From positions 682,001 through 746,000 of the forward strand of contig JAUEDM010000004.1 in NCBI GenBank assembly GCA_033439685.1: a stretch of DNA of 64,000 nucleotides, in the 5' to 3' direction. This DNA is from Apodospora peruviana. Taxonomy: Eukaryota; Ascomycota; Sordariomycetes; Sordariales; Lasiosphaeriaceae. The position numbers were made by a program, and so were the translations under genes. Shown here one piece after another: positions 1 to 9,959 of this stretch. Under the pieces are notes generated by a model. That model saw only the letters and a program-made list of their open reading frames with translations. It ran no database searches and had not been told where the DNA came from. The number at the start of each line of letters is the position of its first letter. The stretch's first letter is position 1.

Positions 1-121
1 GCAGTGCGGGAGATGTGAGGTCGTAATGGGATGGGAAGAAGACACTTGAAAGGTAGGTTCTTCCATTAGTGTCAAGTCTAGAATGATACTGACAGCCATG
101 TTCTGCAGAAAAGGGTGTCTC

Positions 122-2350
122 TTACCGAACTGGCAGCCGCCTCCGTACCGGATACGCCTTGATGATGTCGGGCCGCTCAGGTGGCGGGTAGTAGATGTCA
201 CGCAGGCCACGATACAGGCCCATGGGCACAGTCAGTCCCTGTATCATGCTCACCGAAGCCGCATGGAACGCCCGTTCAATAACCGGCGGCGCATCCCATT
301 CATGTCTTCCTCCGGGCGGGCCCCCTCGACTGGTGTATCTACCACCACCACCACCACCACCACCCCTACCCCCTCTCGTTCTACTCCTGCTCCGAGGCCG
401 AGTCTGGCGCAGCGGCCTATTTTCCCGGTCTTCCGGGATATATGCCGAGGTTGGGGACGGAGGGATATTGACGACCCAATCACCACCGGTCCCAGGAGGA
501 CCCCTGGATCCATGTGTCGAGTATGGGTACGAGTCCGGTGGTCTTGTAGTCGCGGAATCTGGTGGCGGCCGATAAGGCGCAGCTGCAGCGGACAGTTGTG
601 TTCGTGGGAGTTCTTGGAGTGGGTTTCCGTCGAATCGAGTCCGCGCTAGAATATCAAGCTCCAAAGTCGCTTGGACTGTCGGCCTTGATGGCAAGGGAAA
701 CTCGGGTTCATAGTCCGTGATCTTCCAGACATCGTGGTACCGCGATTGGGACGTGTTGGTGGTGGCCTCTTGGTCGTCCTGTCTGGCAATAGGTCGAGGG
801 GGAAGAGCTGGTTTTGCGAAGGCCTGGGGGTCTACATGCGGCACTGTGCGAGGGCCAGTTTGGTCCTGAAACTCTGGCTCGGCTGCAATAGCATCTGATA
901 ACAAGTTTGACGGTAAGTGGAAGTGTTCTACCATGACCGGTGGCGAGTCCAACTGAGGTTTAATAGCCCGCTTTTTTCCTTCATTCTCTTCCAGAACGGG
1001 AGCTGGCAGCGGCTCAAATGCGAGCGGACTGGTTGCTATGTGTTGTATCAAGTGGGCGGCTCTTCTTGTTGATTCGAATGTCTGATCAGGGGTAGCTTCT
1101 GGAGTGAGTGGTGGATTTGCAGCGTGCACGGGAGTCAGTGGTCTCTTGACAGCATCCTCTTTCAGACTTTCTGGTTGCTCGTCGACCTTGGTGTCTGCAT
1201 GGCGTGTAGGATCCGTCTCGTCAACAATATCTGCCTTGCTTGAACAAGTTGAAGGTGTGCATGGCATTCGGGACGTTTCGCGCCTGCTCGATGCCTGGCT
1301 TTCTGCTTCGGCGCGTTCAGTTTCGACCCACTTGGAGACGACCGTTTTCGGCGTGGCATCTGGTGTCGGCAGAAAAGCCTGCGAAACTCCCACCGGCGTG
1401 AGAGGCCTGTTGCCCACGGTATAATTGTCGCCAAGTTCTGGCTCAGAAAGATCCTCTGCTTGCTGAGACTGTGCATCTAGCTCGCTGACTGGGCTGATAT
1501 CCCGAGTGCGAGGAGGTGATTGGGTTACACCGCTTGCCCAGGCGTTTATGTCGTTCCCAAGGAGACGCTCGGCTTTGCTCTCGACTTCCTCTGGCCTATG
1601 AACCATGTCATCGGAGGAATTGCCAGGTAACCCGTCATATCCACCCCAGACTTCGTGATCTTCGTCGTTGACAGCCTGATACATGCTGCTGACTGGCCCG
1701 GTCTCGTCTGGTTGTTCGGCTTCCTGCGACTTCATAGCCTCAAATTTGCCAATCGTCCACTCTTGAGATATCAGTTCCGGTTCCGCTCCTCCCAACCTTT
1801 GTAGAGCGTCCAACCTCGCGCTTGACTCTCCCACCATGTCTCCGACTTGCCCAGTTCCCAGCTGTGTTTTCGAAATATCGCTTGGAATCTCTGGCACCTC
1901 TGGAACCACACTGATCCTGCTTCCCGCGCCGAGGTCTCTTCCCCTGCTCTTGCTTCTTCCCATGCTCTGGCTTCGGCTGCGCTGCTCCCAGACGGCTATG
2001 CGCTCTCGCGTGCTCGCGCTGTTGTCTCTTTTCGCGAACGGTATCTGTATCTCCACGTCTTGATTCCAGGTTGATGACGTGCTGGTTCTCCTGTGCCCGG
2101 TACTTTGTCTGCTCCGACCTCGCTCCGCCTCCCCTTCAACGACTTCCGTGACATCTCGTATGTGTTGAATGTACTTGGAAGTGCCGGTCAAATCCATTGG
2201 GGACAAAAGCGGCGGCACTTCCGGCGCATCGTTCACAGGCAGGCTCAGATGGTTGGCACCGTCGATGCTGTTTCTCCGTGATGTCGAGCGCGAGACGGAA
2301 ATGATGGAGAAGCGCCTCGGAGTTGGTTCATAGCTCGGCATTGCTGGCAA
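122..2350 (-). CDS. hypothetical low-complexity protein, 742 aa
   Basis: A single uninterrupted reading frame of 742 codons; I do not recognise the family. The N-terminus is Ser/Arg-rich and the long middle is acidic and rich in Pro, Ser, Thr and Glu, so it is probably disordered. Near residues 660-675 lies an RGG-like stretch with a run of eight glycines, encoded by a CCA/TGG microsatellite. The last 60 residues look more ordered (VIERAFHAASVSMIQG, then GLYRGLRDIYYPPP) and are the likeliest conserved part. There is no signal peptide or membrane segment. RGG boxes often bind RNA, but that is only a possibility here. The length of the open frame and its composition support real coding; the function is unknown. 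Confidence 0.75.
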   Translation of the reverse strand: MPAMPSYEPTPRRFSIISVSRSTSRRNSIDGANHLSLPVNDAPEVPPLLSPMDLTGTSKYIQHIRDVTEVVEGEAERGRSRQSTGHRRTSTSSTWNQDVEIQIPFAKRDNSASTRERIAVWEQRSRSQSMGRSKSRGRDLGAGSRISVVPEVPEIPSDISKTQLGTGQVGDMVGESSARLDALQRLGGAEPELISQEWTIGKFEAMKSQEAEQPDETGPVSSMYQAVNDEDHEVWGGYDGLPGNSSDDMVHRPEEVESKAERLLGNDINAWASGVTQSPPRTRDISPVSELDAQSQQAEDLSEPELGDNYTVGNRPLTPVGVSQAFLPTPDATPKTVVSKWVETERAEAESQASSRRETSRMPCTPSTCSSKADIVDETDPTRHADTKVDEQPESLKEDAVKRPLTPVHAANPPLTPEATPDQTFESTRRAAHLIQHIATSPLAFEPLPAPVLEENEGKKRAIKPQLDSPPVMVEHFHLPSNLLSDAIAAEPEFQDQTGPRTVPHVDPQAFAKPALPPRPIARQDDQEATTNTSQSRYHDVWKITDYEPEFPLPSRPTVQATLELDILARTRFDGNPLQELPRTQLSAAAAPYRPPPDSATTRPPDSYPYSTHGSRGPPGTGGDWVVNIPPSPTSAYIPEDRENRPLRQTRPRSRSRTRGGRGGGGGGGGRYTSRGGPPGGRHEWDAPPVIERAFHAASVSMIQGLTVPMGLYRGLRDIYYPPPERPDIIKAYPVRRRLPVR
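341..364. repeat. (CCA/TGG)n microsatellite in coding sequence
   Basis: Eight consecutive ACC/CCA units on the + strand encode the poly-Gly run of the minus-strand 742-aa protein. Length change would only alter the number of glycines. Confidence 0.85.
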
Positions 2351-3102
2351 AGGAGCAGCAGCTCGGCGCTTTGCACCGCTCAGAATGGATGGTTGCTCGG
2401 AAATCTCGGAGATATGTAGCAGCCAGGACGTTCAACTGACGATTGTCCCTCTGGATGAGCTTGTATGATAGACTTTCATTGGAGAGGTTTTCTTTTTTGA
2501 GCTACGAATTTTCTGAAGAGAAGACAAAACCCAACCGAGGTAGTGGACATAGTTGTTTCTGATTTGTTGTCGGCTGAAGGCACCGCTTCCTTGCCTTTTC
2601 CGCCGTGATCATGAAACACCAACAATTATGCAATTGCTCCGTCGGGAGGATCTCGCGCCGACATTGGCTCGGGTTCCCGACATCACCAACTCGGCGGCAA
2701 CAGGGTAATAGCCGCAAGTGAATATTTCCGGGTGATCATTTTGGTAAGGACCATATTACATGAGACAGGACAACTGCCAGTATTACAGAAATGAGGTCAG
2801 GAGCTTGAAGTTTAGGAAAGACCAGCCTAAAGACGGGAACCGACACACTGGATGTAACTGAATTTGTCTTTTCATCTTATTAGGCCGTGAGGCACAGCGC
2901 ATGAGTGTAATCACCAAACTTGTCCCGATGAGGCGTTCAGACAAGACTGGAACTCAAGATAATAACCACGATCCGCTGAACAGCGTACTGCAATGTTTAT
3001 TTCATTGACCACGTGCAACACCGCACTTACAGTTGATTCGGCAACTCAACTCCTACCGACCTCAACGAGCCACTATACCTATCTAGTAACTATTTTAGAG
3101 AC
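2351..3102. other. intergenic, upstream of the 742-aa gene
   Basis: About 750 bp between two minus-strand genes. It must contain the promoter of the 742-aa gene; CT-rich leader sequence precedes its ATG. I see no gene, RNA or repeat here. Confidence 0.5.
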
Positions 3103-3847
3103 TCAAAACCACTCGGGGTCCCGCTCACCCAGCAACGCGTACAACATGCGGTCAAGCTGCATAAATCCGTACCTGCTCGCCATGGAAATGACATGGATGA
3201 CGGTGTGGTCCCCGGCCCAGTCCAAGTGATTGCGAATGTACGAGTCGTCAAACTCCAGCGGCGGGGGGTTTTTGATCATGTCCATAACGCGCTTCAACCA
3301 GTCGAACTTGGCCAGGGCTTTACGCAACATTTCCTGGTCCATGTTCTCATATTGCATTGCCATAATCTCTTCCGCCTCGGTGTAGATGCAAGTCCACAGG
3401 CCATAGTGTCGTACACAATACTCGCGCTGCATGCTGCTCACGATGGTGTCCCAGACGACTTGGATCGCGAAAGCCTTCTGGTCCGGGGTCGGCAGGAGCG
3501 CGGTGTGCCATTCTGTTAACAAATTGGTCATGTTAACTATTCTGGACTTGCAGGGGGGAACGTTGGGGGCGATTACTTACCTTGATTGCGATGCAGCATC
3601 AGGTACTGAATTTCTGCCTTGGCGGCGTGTTGTTCCTCGAGGTATGGGCTGTTTATGTCATAGATGGGGGTCCAGATGGGGGTCCCAGCCACCACTGGCT
3701 CCGAGGTGGGAACCATGCTGTGGAAATCATATGTCAGTAGGTGTGAGCTGACGGATATCAAACTCTTTACACGGTGTGATCTTACGTTGTGGTCAAGTTG
3801 GGCTGACCGCCGGGTGGTTGAGTGGGTGGATCCGAAGATGGTGACAT
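3103..3847 (-). CDS. small hypothetical protein, three exons, 210 aa
   Basis: Three exons at 3847-3786, 3717-3581 and 3536-3103 give 211 codons including stop with consistent phases (donors GTAAGA and GTAAGT, acceptors CAG and TAG). The protein begins MSPSSDPPTQPPGG and has a Pro-rich start. The rest looks helical and rich in Trp, Met and aromatic residues, ending RMLYALLGERDPEWF. It has no signal peptide and no motif I can assign. A TATA-like box lies about 150 bp upstream of the ATG, which supports the minus-strand model. The alternative downstream Met in exon 3 would discard two well-formed introns. Function unknown. Confidence 0.7.
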
Positions 3848-3992
3848 GATGTCCGCAAGAAGACAGGAGAACTGGCTGATTGATTCAAGAAGTCTGATCA
3901 AGCTCCTCGTGTGCAGTATAGCACTCTGCAACTTGCGTATTTGGTGACTGACCGAGAAAAGGAAAAGAAAGAAGAAGGGAAGAAAAGCTCGG

Positions 3993-4000
3993 TTTATATA
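3993..4000 (-). promoter_or_regulatory. TATA box of the 210-aa gene
   Basis: TATATAAA on the minus strand, about 150 bp upstream of the ATG at 3847. Confidence 0.55.
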
Positions 4001-4643
4001 GCCAGCAGGTATGAGCGATCCGAGCCTTGCACATGACCATCTGCTGCTAGCTAATTCAAGGAATATAGACAATGAGTCAATGGGGTGCTAGCACAAGACT
4101 CGTGCTCTGAGAGTAAAGACGAAATAGAGTTCACAGTAAAGGCGTCGTACAACAGGCCTAGCTAAGTATTGTTTTCGGTTCGGACAGAACCATTTGCACC
4201 ATGTCAGAGCCCACAAGAACCTACGAGCGCTTACTCGTGCGAGAGACTGGGATAACAGAAGGCAATCATTTAAAAGTATCGGGGACTACTGCACTGTGTG
4301 CCATGAGGTGTCAAGTATTGTCCCTAAACATCGGACGGAATGACTGAGGTACGCTAGCTACGATTGTCCTCGATTGGTTTGTGCGCGTCCACCATTCCAT
4401 AGGAAACCCGTGAGATGTGGAGAGGGTTGGCAAGGTACGTGAGAAGAATCGTTCTTCACTGGCCCTTTGATCCTTCACTCTGAGCCAAGTTCTCAGAAAC
4501 GCATTATTCCGCCAACACAATACTTAGAAACATGACCTTTCTCCATCAAGTTTCCCAACCTAGAGAGTCCTTATTACACAATAACTTCTAGCTTACAAGA
4601 TAAACCGCAAATACTTGGAATAATCGTCAACATTGTGTTGCTT
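4001..4643. other. intergenic
   Basis: Gene-poor stretch between the promoter of the 210-aa gene and the 3' end of the next minus-strand gene. Only short, unconvincing frames are present. Confidence 0.5.
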
Positions 4644-5951
4644 TCATCCTCCCGAACCCTGTCCCAAAGATCGCTCCGCCACTGCAATCCTCTCCTTCAA
4701 CGCGGCCTGCTCCTCCTCCACCTGCCGCAACCGCAGCAACGTCCGCCGCTGCGACTCGAGCTCCTCATACTCGGCTTTCAGTCGTGCTAATTCGGCAGCA
4801 GATTCGGAATCCTGGGGGGTGGAAAATGATGCGGGAGTCCCGGCAGTCTGTTCGTTGTCGGGCTCTTGGCTCACCATGGTCTGAGCATGAGGTGATCCAG
4901 TTGACTGCATATCAATATTATTATAACCGTAATCGTAATATGACGACGAATGGTGGGTGGTGTCTGACGGCAAGGCTTGGATTGACGAATGGTGAGATGG
5001 ACCGTGACCGGCCTGGCCTTGAAACGAAGACCAGGGCTGCCCTGCGTACAGCTCCGCAAATTGCCTCGGTGACTTGGTGGGTGACGAGTCGGGCATCTCG
5101 GGCACAGTTACAGCTGTGGCGGCGACGGCGGCAGGAGAAAGCTCTGCAGCCGTGGCGACAGGCTGAGGTATTGTCATGTCCTTTCCGGCATCGAGTTCCA
5201 GCATATTCCGGCTCTTTTCTCCCTCACCACCGAGTTCGGCTACAGTCTTCGTGGTAGACGGGTCCAACTCATGCGGCCCATCATGTCCTATTGTCCCCTC
5301 CCCTCCTTTCTTTGCGAGCGATGATCGACGGCGTCGTATAAAGAGTATGGTGCCAATGAGGAGCAACAGCCCGACGACAGCTGCCCCGACGCCGATCCCC
5401 GCCTTGGCTGCCGCGCTCAAACCACCGTAATGAGTTCCGGCGGATACACCAGGTGAATTTGTACGAGCTGGTTGGGTCGCAGGAACCACTACTAAACTGG
5501 TAAAAGTAACGGTCGCATCAGCCGAGCGGATCATGCGTAGGCCGGGGGTCAGAGGGTGAGTTTCGAGGTGGGAGAGGTCGGACGACTTCCAGCGGATTTG
5601 GAACAGCGGCTGCCAAGTGCCAACGGAGGATGGCACGGGGGTCGTGGCGGCGGCGACGTGCGTGAGCGACCAGCAGTCGAAGCCCTCAGGAACGCACATC
5701 ATGGCGGTCTCGTCCGACTGTATCGGGCGCAGCCTCGTTGTGCCCCAGTCGGAGTAGAACGACACGGAGCAGCCAACTGTCCACCCCGAGAAACAGATGC
5801 CTGGGGAGTAGTACTGGTCGCCGCCGTATTCGTCCCAATTGGTTGGCTGGCAGCTCGCGGGCATCTCGTACGCCGGGCCTAGGACCCAGGATGTGCATGG
5901 TAGCGTCGCAACTGTGGTGAGCGCCGGTGGATCGGGCCATGTTTCCGTCAT
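4644..5951 (-). CDS. single-pass membrane protein with extracellular Cys-containing domain, 435 aa
   Basis: One uninterrupted frame. Residues 1-140 hold scattered Cys and Trp (for example CSVSFYSDWGTTRL and CVPEGFDCW) and look like an extracellular domain. A Thr/Pro-rich linker follows, then one membrane segment at about 186-208 (GIGVGAAVVGLLLLIGTILF) ending in RRRR, a typical stop-transfer signal. The tail is Gln/Ser-rich and ends in a predicted coiled coil (about 385-430, EELESQRRTLLRLRQVEEE). This layout is common in Pezizomycotina proteins often annotated as wall-sensor or mid2-like proteins. No signal peptide is visible at the chosen start, so a short upstream exon may be missing. The role is inferred from architecture only. 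Confidence 0.75.
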   Translation of the reverse strand: MTETWPDPPALTTVATLPCTSWVLGPAYEMPASCQPTNWDEYGGDQYYSPGICFSGWTVGCSVSFYSDWGTTRLRPIQSDETAMMCVPEGFDCWSLTHVAAATTPVPSSVGTWQPLFQIRWKSSDLSHLETHPLTPGLRMIRSADATVTFTSLVVVPATQPARTNSPGVSAGTHYGGLSAAAKAGIGVGAAVVGLLLLIGTILFIRRRRSSLAKKGGEGTIGHDGPHELDPSTTKTVAELGGEGEKSRNMLELDAGKDMTIPQPVATAAELSPAAVAATAVTVPEMPDSSPTKSPRQFAELYAGQPWSSFQGQAGHGPSHHSSIQALPSDTTHHSSSYYDYGYNNIDMQSTGSPHAQTMVSQEPDNEQTAGTPASFSTPQDSESAAELARLKAEYEELESQRRTLLRLRQVEEEQAALKERIAVAERSLGQGSGG

Positions 5952-6790
5952 GTTTGCGCCTGGACTTTGATGCTCGCTGGAGCCGGTAATCGCGTGGAAA
6001 TGTGGGAGCTGGTAACTGTACGGAGCATGCCACGAAGAGTGGTTGCGGGGATGTCGCGCTTCTTATCTCGCGCATCAACGCCGGTCTGCAGAACATGGTC
6101 AGGGGTCAAGGTTGGTGGCGCTCAATATTTCCAAAACGGCCTAGACTTAGACTCAGCTGCAGAAACTTGAAGCCTCGGGCGGGATAGGAGATAAAGGCTG
6201 GGTTGGCGTGGCTGGAGAAGACATTAGAGATCTGGATTAATCCGTATATGTATAAGGTACCCGGCAGGTATGGTTAAAATGTGCCGTATAGGTAGGTACC
6301 TAACTACTACCCTACCAACCTTAAGTTCGGCCAATTCCACTAACTTATCGGAGACAATAAGGGGTCGAAGGTGGCAATGGCCATGTCTTTATGATATTTA
6401 ATCAGGAGCCATCCATCGTTCAACCGGGTGGGTACCTAACGTTCTTTGGGAAAACAAGTGCCTGAGGTAGGGGACCTGAGCACGCGAATCTCTCATGGTG
6501 ATTTACAGGTGTACGCATACACCTGGCTGCAATTCAATCTAGGAATATTGTAGTTTACAGTTCTAATATCGCGGTTCACACAGAGGAGATATGCTTGGAG
6601 AAAGAAATTTTTTGTATTGGCAGATCAATGAGTGACTTCACGCCCTAGCTCCCAGTCCAATTTCAGCATCCCTACATGTCGCTGTTGCCCATATCCGTAG
6701 CACGTCAAACTCCAGATTACGCCCATGACCCATTAAAAGAAATGTCAAAATCAGCGCATATGTCGAGAACTCATGGTGGTTACTTGTAGA
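5952..6790. other. intergenic
   Basis: About 840 bp between two minus-strand genes, AT-richer than the coding regions on either side. No gene seen; it should include the 3' UTR of con-10 and the promoter of the membrane protein. Confidence 0.5.
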
Positions 6791-7349
6791 TTAGTCGGAT
6801 CCGCCGCTGGCGCGACCTCCCTTTGCCGCAATTTCGCGAACCTCCTCCTTGGGACTGTGAGAGAGATGCAGAGTTAGTATGCTTCAGCTCTGATCTGGGT
6901 CATACACGAGATACACTACGTACCGGTTGGCAAAGTTGCCGGGGTTGGTGTTCTTTGTGCCGCCAGAGCTATTGTCACTGGTGTCCTTGTTGGCGTCGTC
7001 GTTCGAAGCGCCGGTGCCACCGTGGCTGGCGCGGCCGCCCTTGGCAGCGATCTCACGGACCTCCTCCTTGGGACTGTGACAATATGTTAGGTCATCGTGG
7101 CTGTGAAAATCTTTTCGAGAGTGCGTGATACTTACCGATTGGCGAAGTTGCCAGGGTTGGTCTCAGCAGAGCTCGCGCCGTGGCTGGCCTGTCCACCCTT
7201 GGATGCGATCTCTTGGACCTCCTCCTTGGGGCTGGGAGAAGCGTGAGTTAGCATCTACACGGCACCCCAAACACGCAGGACTGATGGCGTGGAATGTTGG
7301 CTTACCGGTTGGCAAAGTTGCCGGGGTTGTCGTTCTGAGTGCCTGCCAT
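6791..7349 (-). CDS. con-10: conidiation-specific protein 10 homologue (KGG-repeat stress protein), 117 aa
   Basis: Four exons (7349-7306, 7231-7136, 7073-6924, 6854-6791) encode a small hydrophilic protein. It begins MAGTQNDNPGNFANR and contains three copies of PKEEVxEIAxKGGxAS, the KGG motif of con-10 and of bacterial general stress proteins. Con-10-type proteins accumulate in conidia and under stress or light in Neurospora and relatives; a protective role is known only in outline. All three introns are phase 2 and fall at the same codon, between Asn-Arg and Pro-Lys-Glu-Glu. Exons 2 and 3 are therefore symmetrical modules of 96 and 150 nt, each starting with PKEE and ending NPGNFANR. A TATA-like box lies about 140 bp upstream. 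Family assignment is firm; the exon layout follows clear GT/AG sites. Confidence 0.92.
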
Positions 7350-7489
7350 ATCGGTGGATGTGTGTTGGAAAAGAGATCGTGTGATGAGATTCGATGTTGG
7401 GATTGCCTATTAGTTGCAAAGTAAGTTGCCTTGAGAGTGATGTGTTTGATGTTGGGAAAGGAAGGAATACGATAACGGAGAGAGACGGC

Positions 7490-7495
7490 TTTATA
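7490..7495 (-). promoter_or_regulatory. TATA box of con-10
   Basis: TATAAA on the minus strand about 140 bp upstream of the con-10 ATG. Confidence 0.55.
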
Positions 7496-8765
7496 CCGTT
7501 CGATGGCAGGTGGAGACCGCTCATCTGAAGTTCTGAACCCATTGACCGCCCGCCGTTGGAGCGATGACGTAGTTCACGATGATTCGAGAAACCGCGAGAA
7601 AAGCAAACGAGGAAGGTGCGACTTACAGCCACAGACTCATCATGGCGTCAGTCACGCCTGTGATGTTCCAGTAACTCCGGTTCGTTGACGTTTTGGCCCC
7701 ACACAACCAATCATCGTGTAACCGCGGACCCAACCGACAGGACCGAAGAGAGCAGGAGAAGCCAAGGCTCAAGGCTCCAGACCGGATGCAAGACTATTTT
7801 TTTCCGGTCTATCCACATAAATCAGTCCAACTTTTAATCCAACTTGTTGAATCTGTGTAAAATGGAGTGAAGCAGCCGCAAGATGCAGCGCATTGACAGT
7901 CTACGGAGCTACGGATTACACAGTAAAGACGCTTGATGACTGTGTGGGCCACTTCTCAACGCGGGGGTGGGGCGGGTACCGACGCCGGCAACGGAACGGG
8001 TCCGATATTCAGGGGCAGCTGCGCTATGCTAGTGCGCCAAGCTGAGTGGTCCCAGTGGCACCACCGCGCTATCCCCACATTACAGCCTTGCCTAAGGGAC
8101 TTCAACGCGTCACCAGGAGCGGATTGATGCATGCTCTGCACTCGTTCTTTCCTTGTGTTGGTCAGTTCTCAAACGGGTTTGCTTTTTCAGTGTCCGTCCA
8201 GGCGCCATTGTCTTCCACCGCCATCTGTGTTCTGCTCGTCGATTCCAGTTCGAGCAATCACTGACATCAAGGCGACGATCACTTCCGAGACAAACAGAAC
8301 TGACACGGACCATAAGCGGGGCTTCTGACGTCTTGGATCTGAACAAAAGAAGTGCTCGAATTTCTATCGCATAATTGTAATGGAGATGAATCCTTGCAAG
8401 TCTGGGCTTCCGATTCGGTGGTGAACCACGGATTTTACGATCACGTCTAATATTGCTTTATATTCACATCCTAGCATTATTGATAGCATCATGTTCAAGG
8501 TTCGGATTGATACGAGTTGATTATTTAGAAGATCTAATGTATACTATCCCTCCGACAAAGAAAGACAGAAAAAACACCATAACTCTACTCGCTAGATGAG
8601 CAACATGGACCTGCCATGTTAGTACACCAGAAAGAACTTGATTCATCGAGAAGCAGCATCCCGGCTGCTTCGTCGATGAGTTAATAGTATTCTTTGCTGA
8701 CTCGCAGCTGAAAGGCACCCTAACTTACCGTACCGTTACCTTCTCCATCAAACAATCTAGGGAAG
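7496..8765. other. intergenic, promoter region of con-10
   Basis: About 1.3 kb with only short overlapping frames on both strands and no recognisable product. Regulatory sequence for con-10 is expected here, but I cannot name specific sites. Confidence 0.5.
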
Positions 8766-9400
8766 TTAGTCCACGTCATCGCGGTCGGCATCAATGAAGA
8801 CATCGTGCATTGTCCATATAAATTCGAGCCCATCCTTAAACTCCATAAATTGGGCTTCTTCTTCCAGAAGCTGGCGAAACACAAGTTTGAAACACCCCTC
8901 ATGCCGCCTTGCAAAATGGGGACTGTATGAAGGGATCAAGATGGAGGTGGCACCGGTAGCAGACGTGGCCTGGCCGGAAGCCACCACACCCGCCACATCG
9001 GCCCAGTTCAGATGGGAGTTTAGGGATTTTGGCGAGTGAGAGGGGTGCGGGCATGGCTGTGGAAGTGAAGGGGAGTGGTCATCATAATTCTGTGTGTGGG
9101 AACGACACATGATGGAACGCGGGTTTGGGGCCGCGCTCCAGTAGCGATAGTGATCAAGATTGGGTGTGTGGGAAGGACACATAGAACACGTCCCTGGGCC
9201 CGCGCTCCACTGGAGACACCGATCAAGATTTTGTGTGTGGGAAGGACACATGAATCACGGGCTTGGGGCCGCGCTCCACTGGAGATATAGGTGTAGTTGG
9301 TGGGTTTGGGAAGGCGCTTATTAGGGGGTGGGATGCTTACACCCGATCGAAGCCCGAAGTCGTAGAACCCGCTACGACGGTTGAGAGGAGGAGGAACCAT
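8766..9400 (-). CDS. candidate repeat-containing gene, reading frame uncertain
   Basis: A TATA box at 9603-9610 on the minus strand points to a gene starting near 9400 (MVPPPLNRRSGFYDFG). Read straight through, it gives 126 aa with three 23-24 residue repeats (SSGARxQxR...CVLPTHxI). A GTAAGC donor after codon 20 could instead splice at a CAG|TGG acceptor near 9212. That would enter a second open frame that carries the same repeat in another register (MCPSHTxNxDxxxxW) and ends with a protein-like tail (FKLVFRQLLEEEAQFMEF) at 8766. The tail makes the spliced version attractive, but I cannot decide. No family is recognised. Confidence 0.4.
9081..9290. repeat. tandem minisatellite, three units of 69-72 bp
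   Basis: Units at 9081-9152 (72 bp), 9153-9221 (69 bp) and 9222-9290 (69 bp), with a degenerate partial fourth to about 9330. Shared core: ATCAAGATTxTGTGTGTGGG, then AAGGACACAT, then GGGCCGCGCTCCACTGGAGA. All lengths are multiples of three. Confidence 0.88.
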
Positions 9401-9602
9401 GGTGATGGTTGAAGGTTTGGGTTCTGTGCTGGTTGTGAGAGTTGGGTTGAGTATCTTGATCTGGTAGCGCGAAGAAGAGCGGGGAGGAATCTATGTTGAT
9501 AGTTTGGGAGAGAGAAGAGAGTGTAACAAGTTGATGTGTTACTTTCGGGATGCAGAAGATAATGAGAAAAAGAAAATCGAACTTTAGGAGCCGAAGGTCG
9601 CC

Positions 9603-9610
9603 TTTATATA
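9603..9610 (-). promoter_or_regulatory. TATA box
   Basis: TATATAAA on the minus strand, about 205 bp upstream of the ATG at 9400. Confidence 0.45.
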
Positions 9611-9959
9611 CCCTCAAGATACCATCACCTTCTCTCTGGTCCAAGGCCGAGGGTTTCTTTGTCATGTCTGTGGAAACTGTTCAGAGCTGTTGCTGTTCAG
9701 TTTCTCGACAGTTGGCTAACACAACTAAATGAAAAGCAATGCATTTTTCCAGTTGATATCTTTGAACTTCAACGCGAGATCGGACAAAGATAAGCCGCAA
9801 CAAAGATTAAATGTAACCAACTTCTCTATTGTTGCATGTTTCGCATCAGCGTAGAGTGATTCATTATCTGTCCCGTTTGTTCAGTTTTAACGCCTAGCAT
9901 TAATTCTATTGTAACTGTCAATCCCTTTGGTGTTCCCCAGTTATATGTAGTATTGTTCA

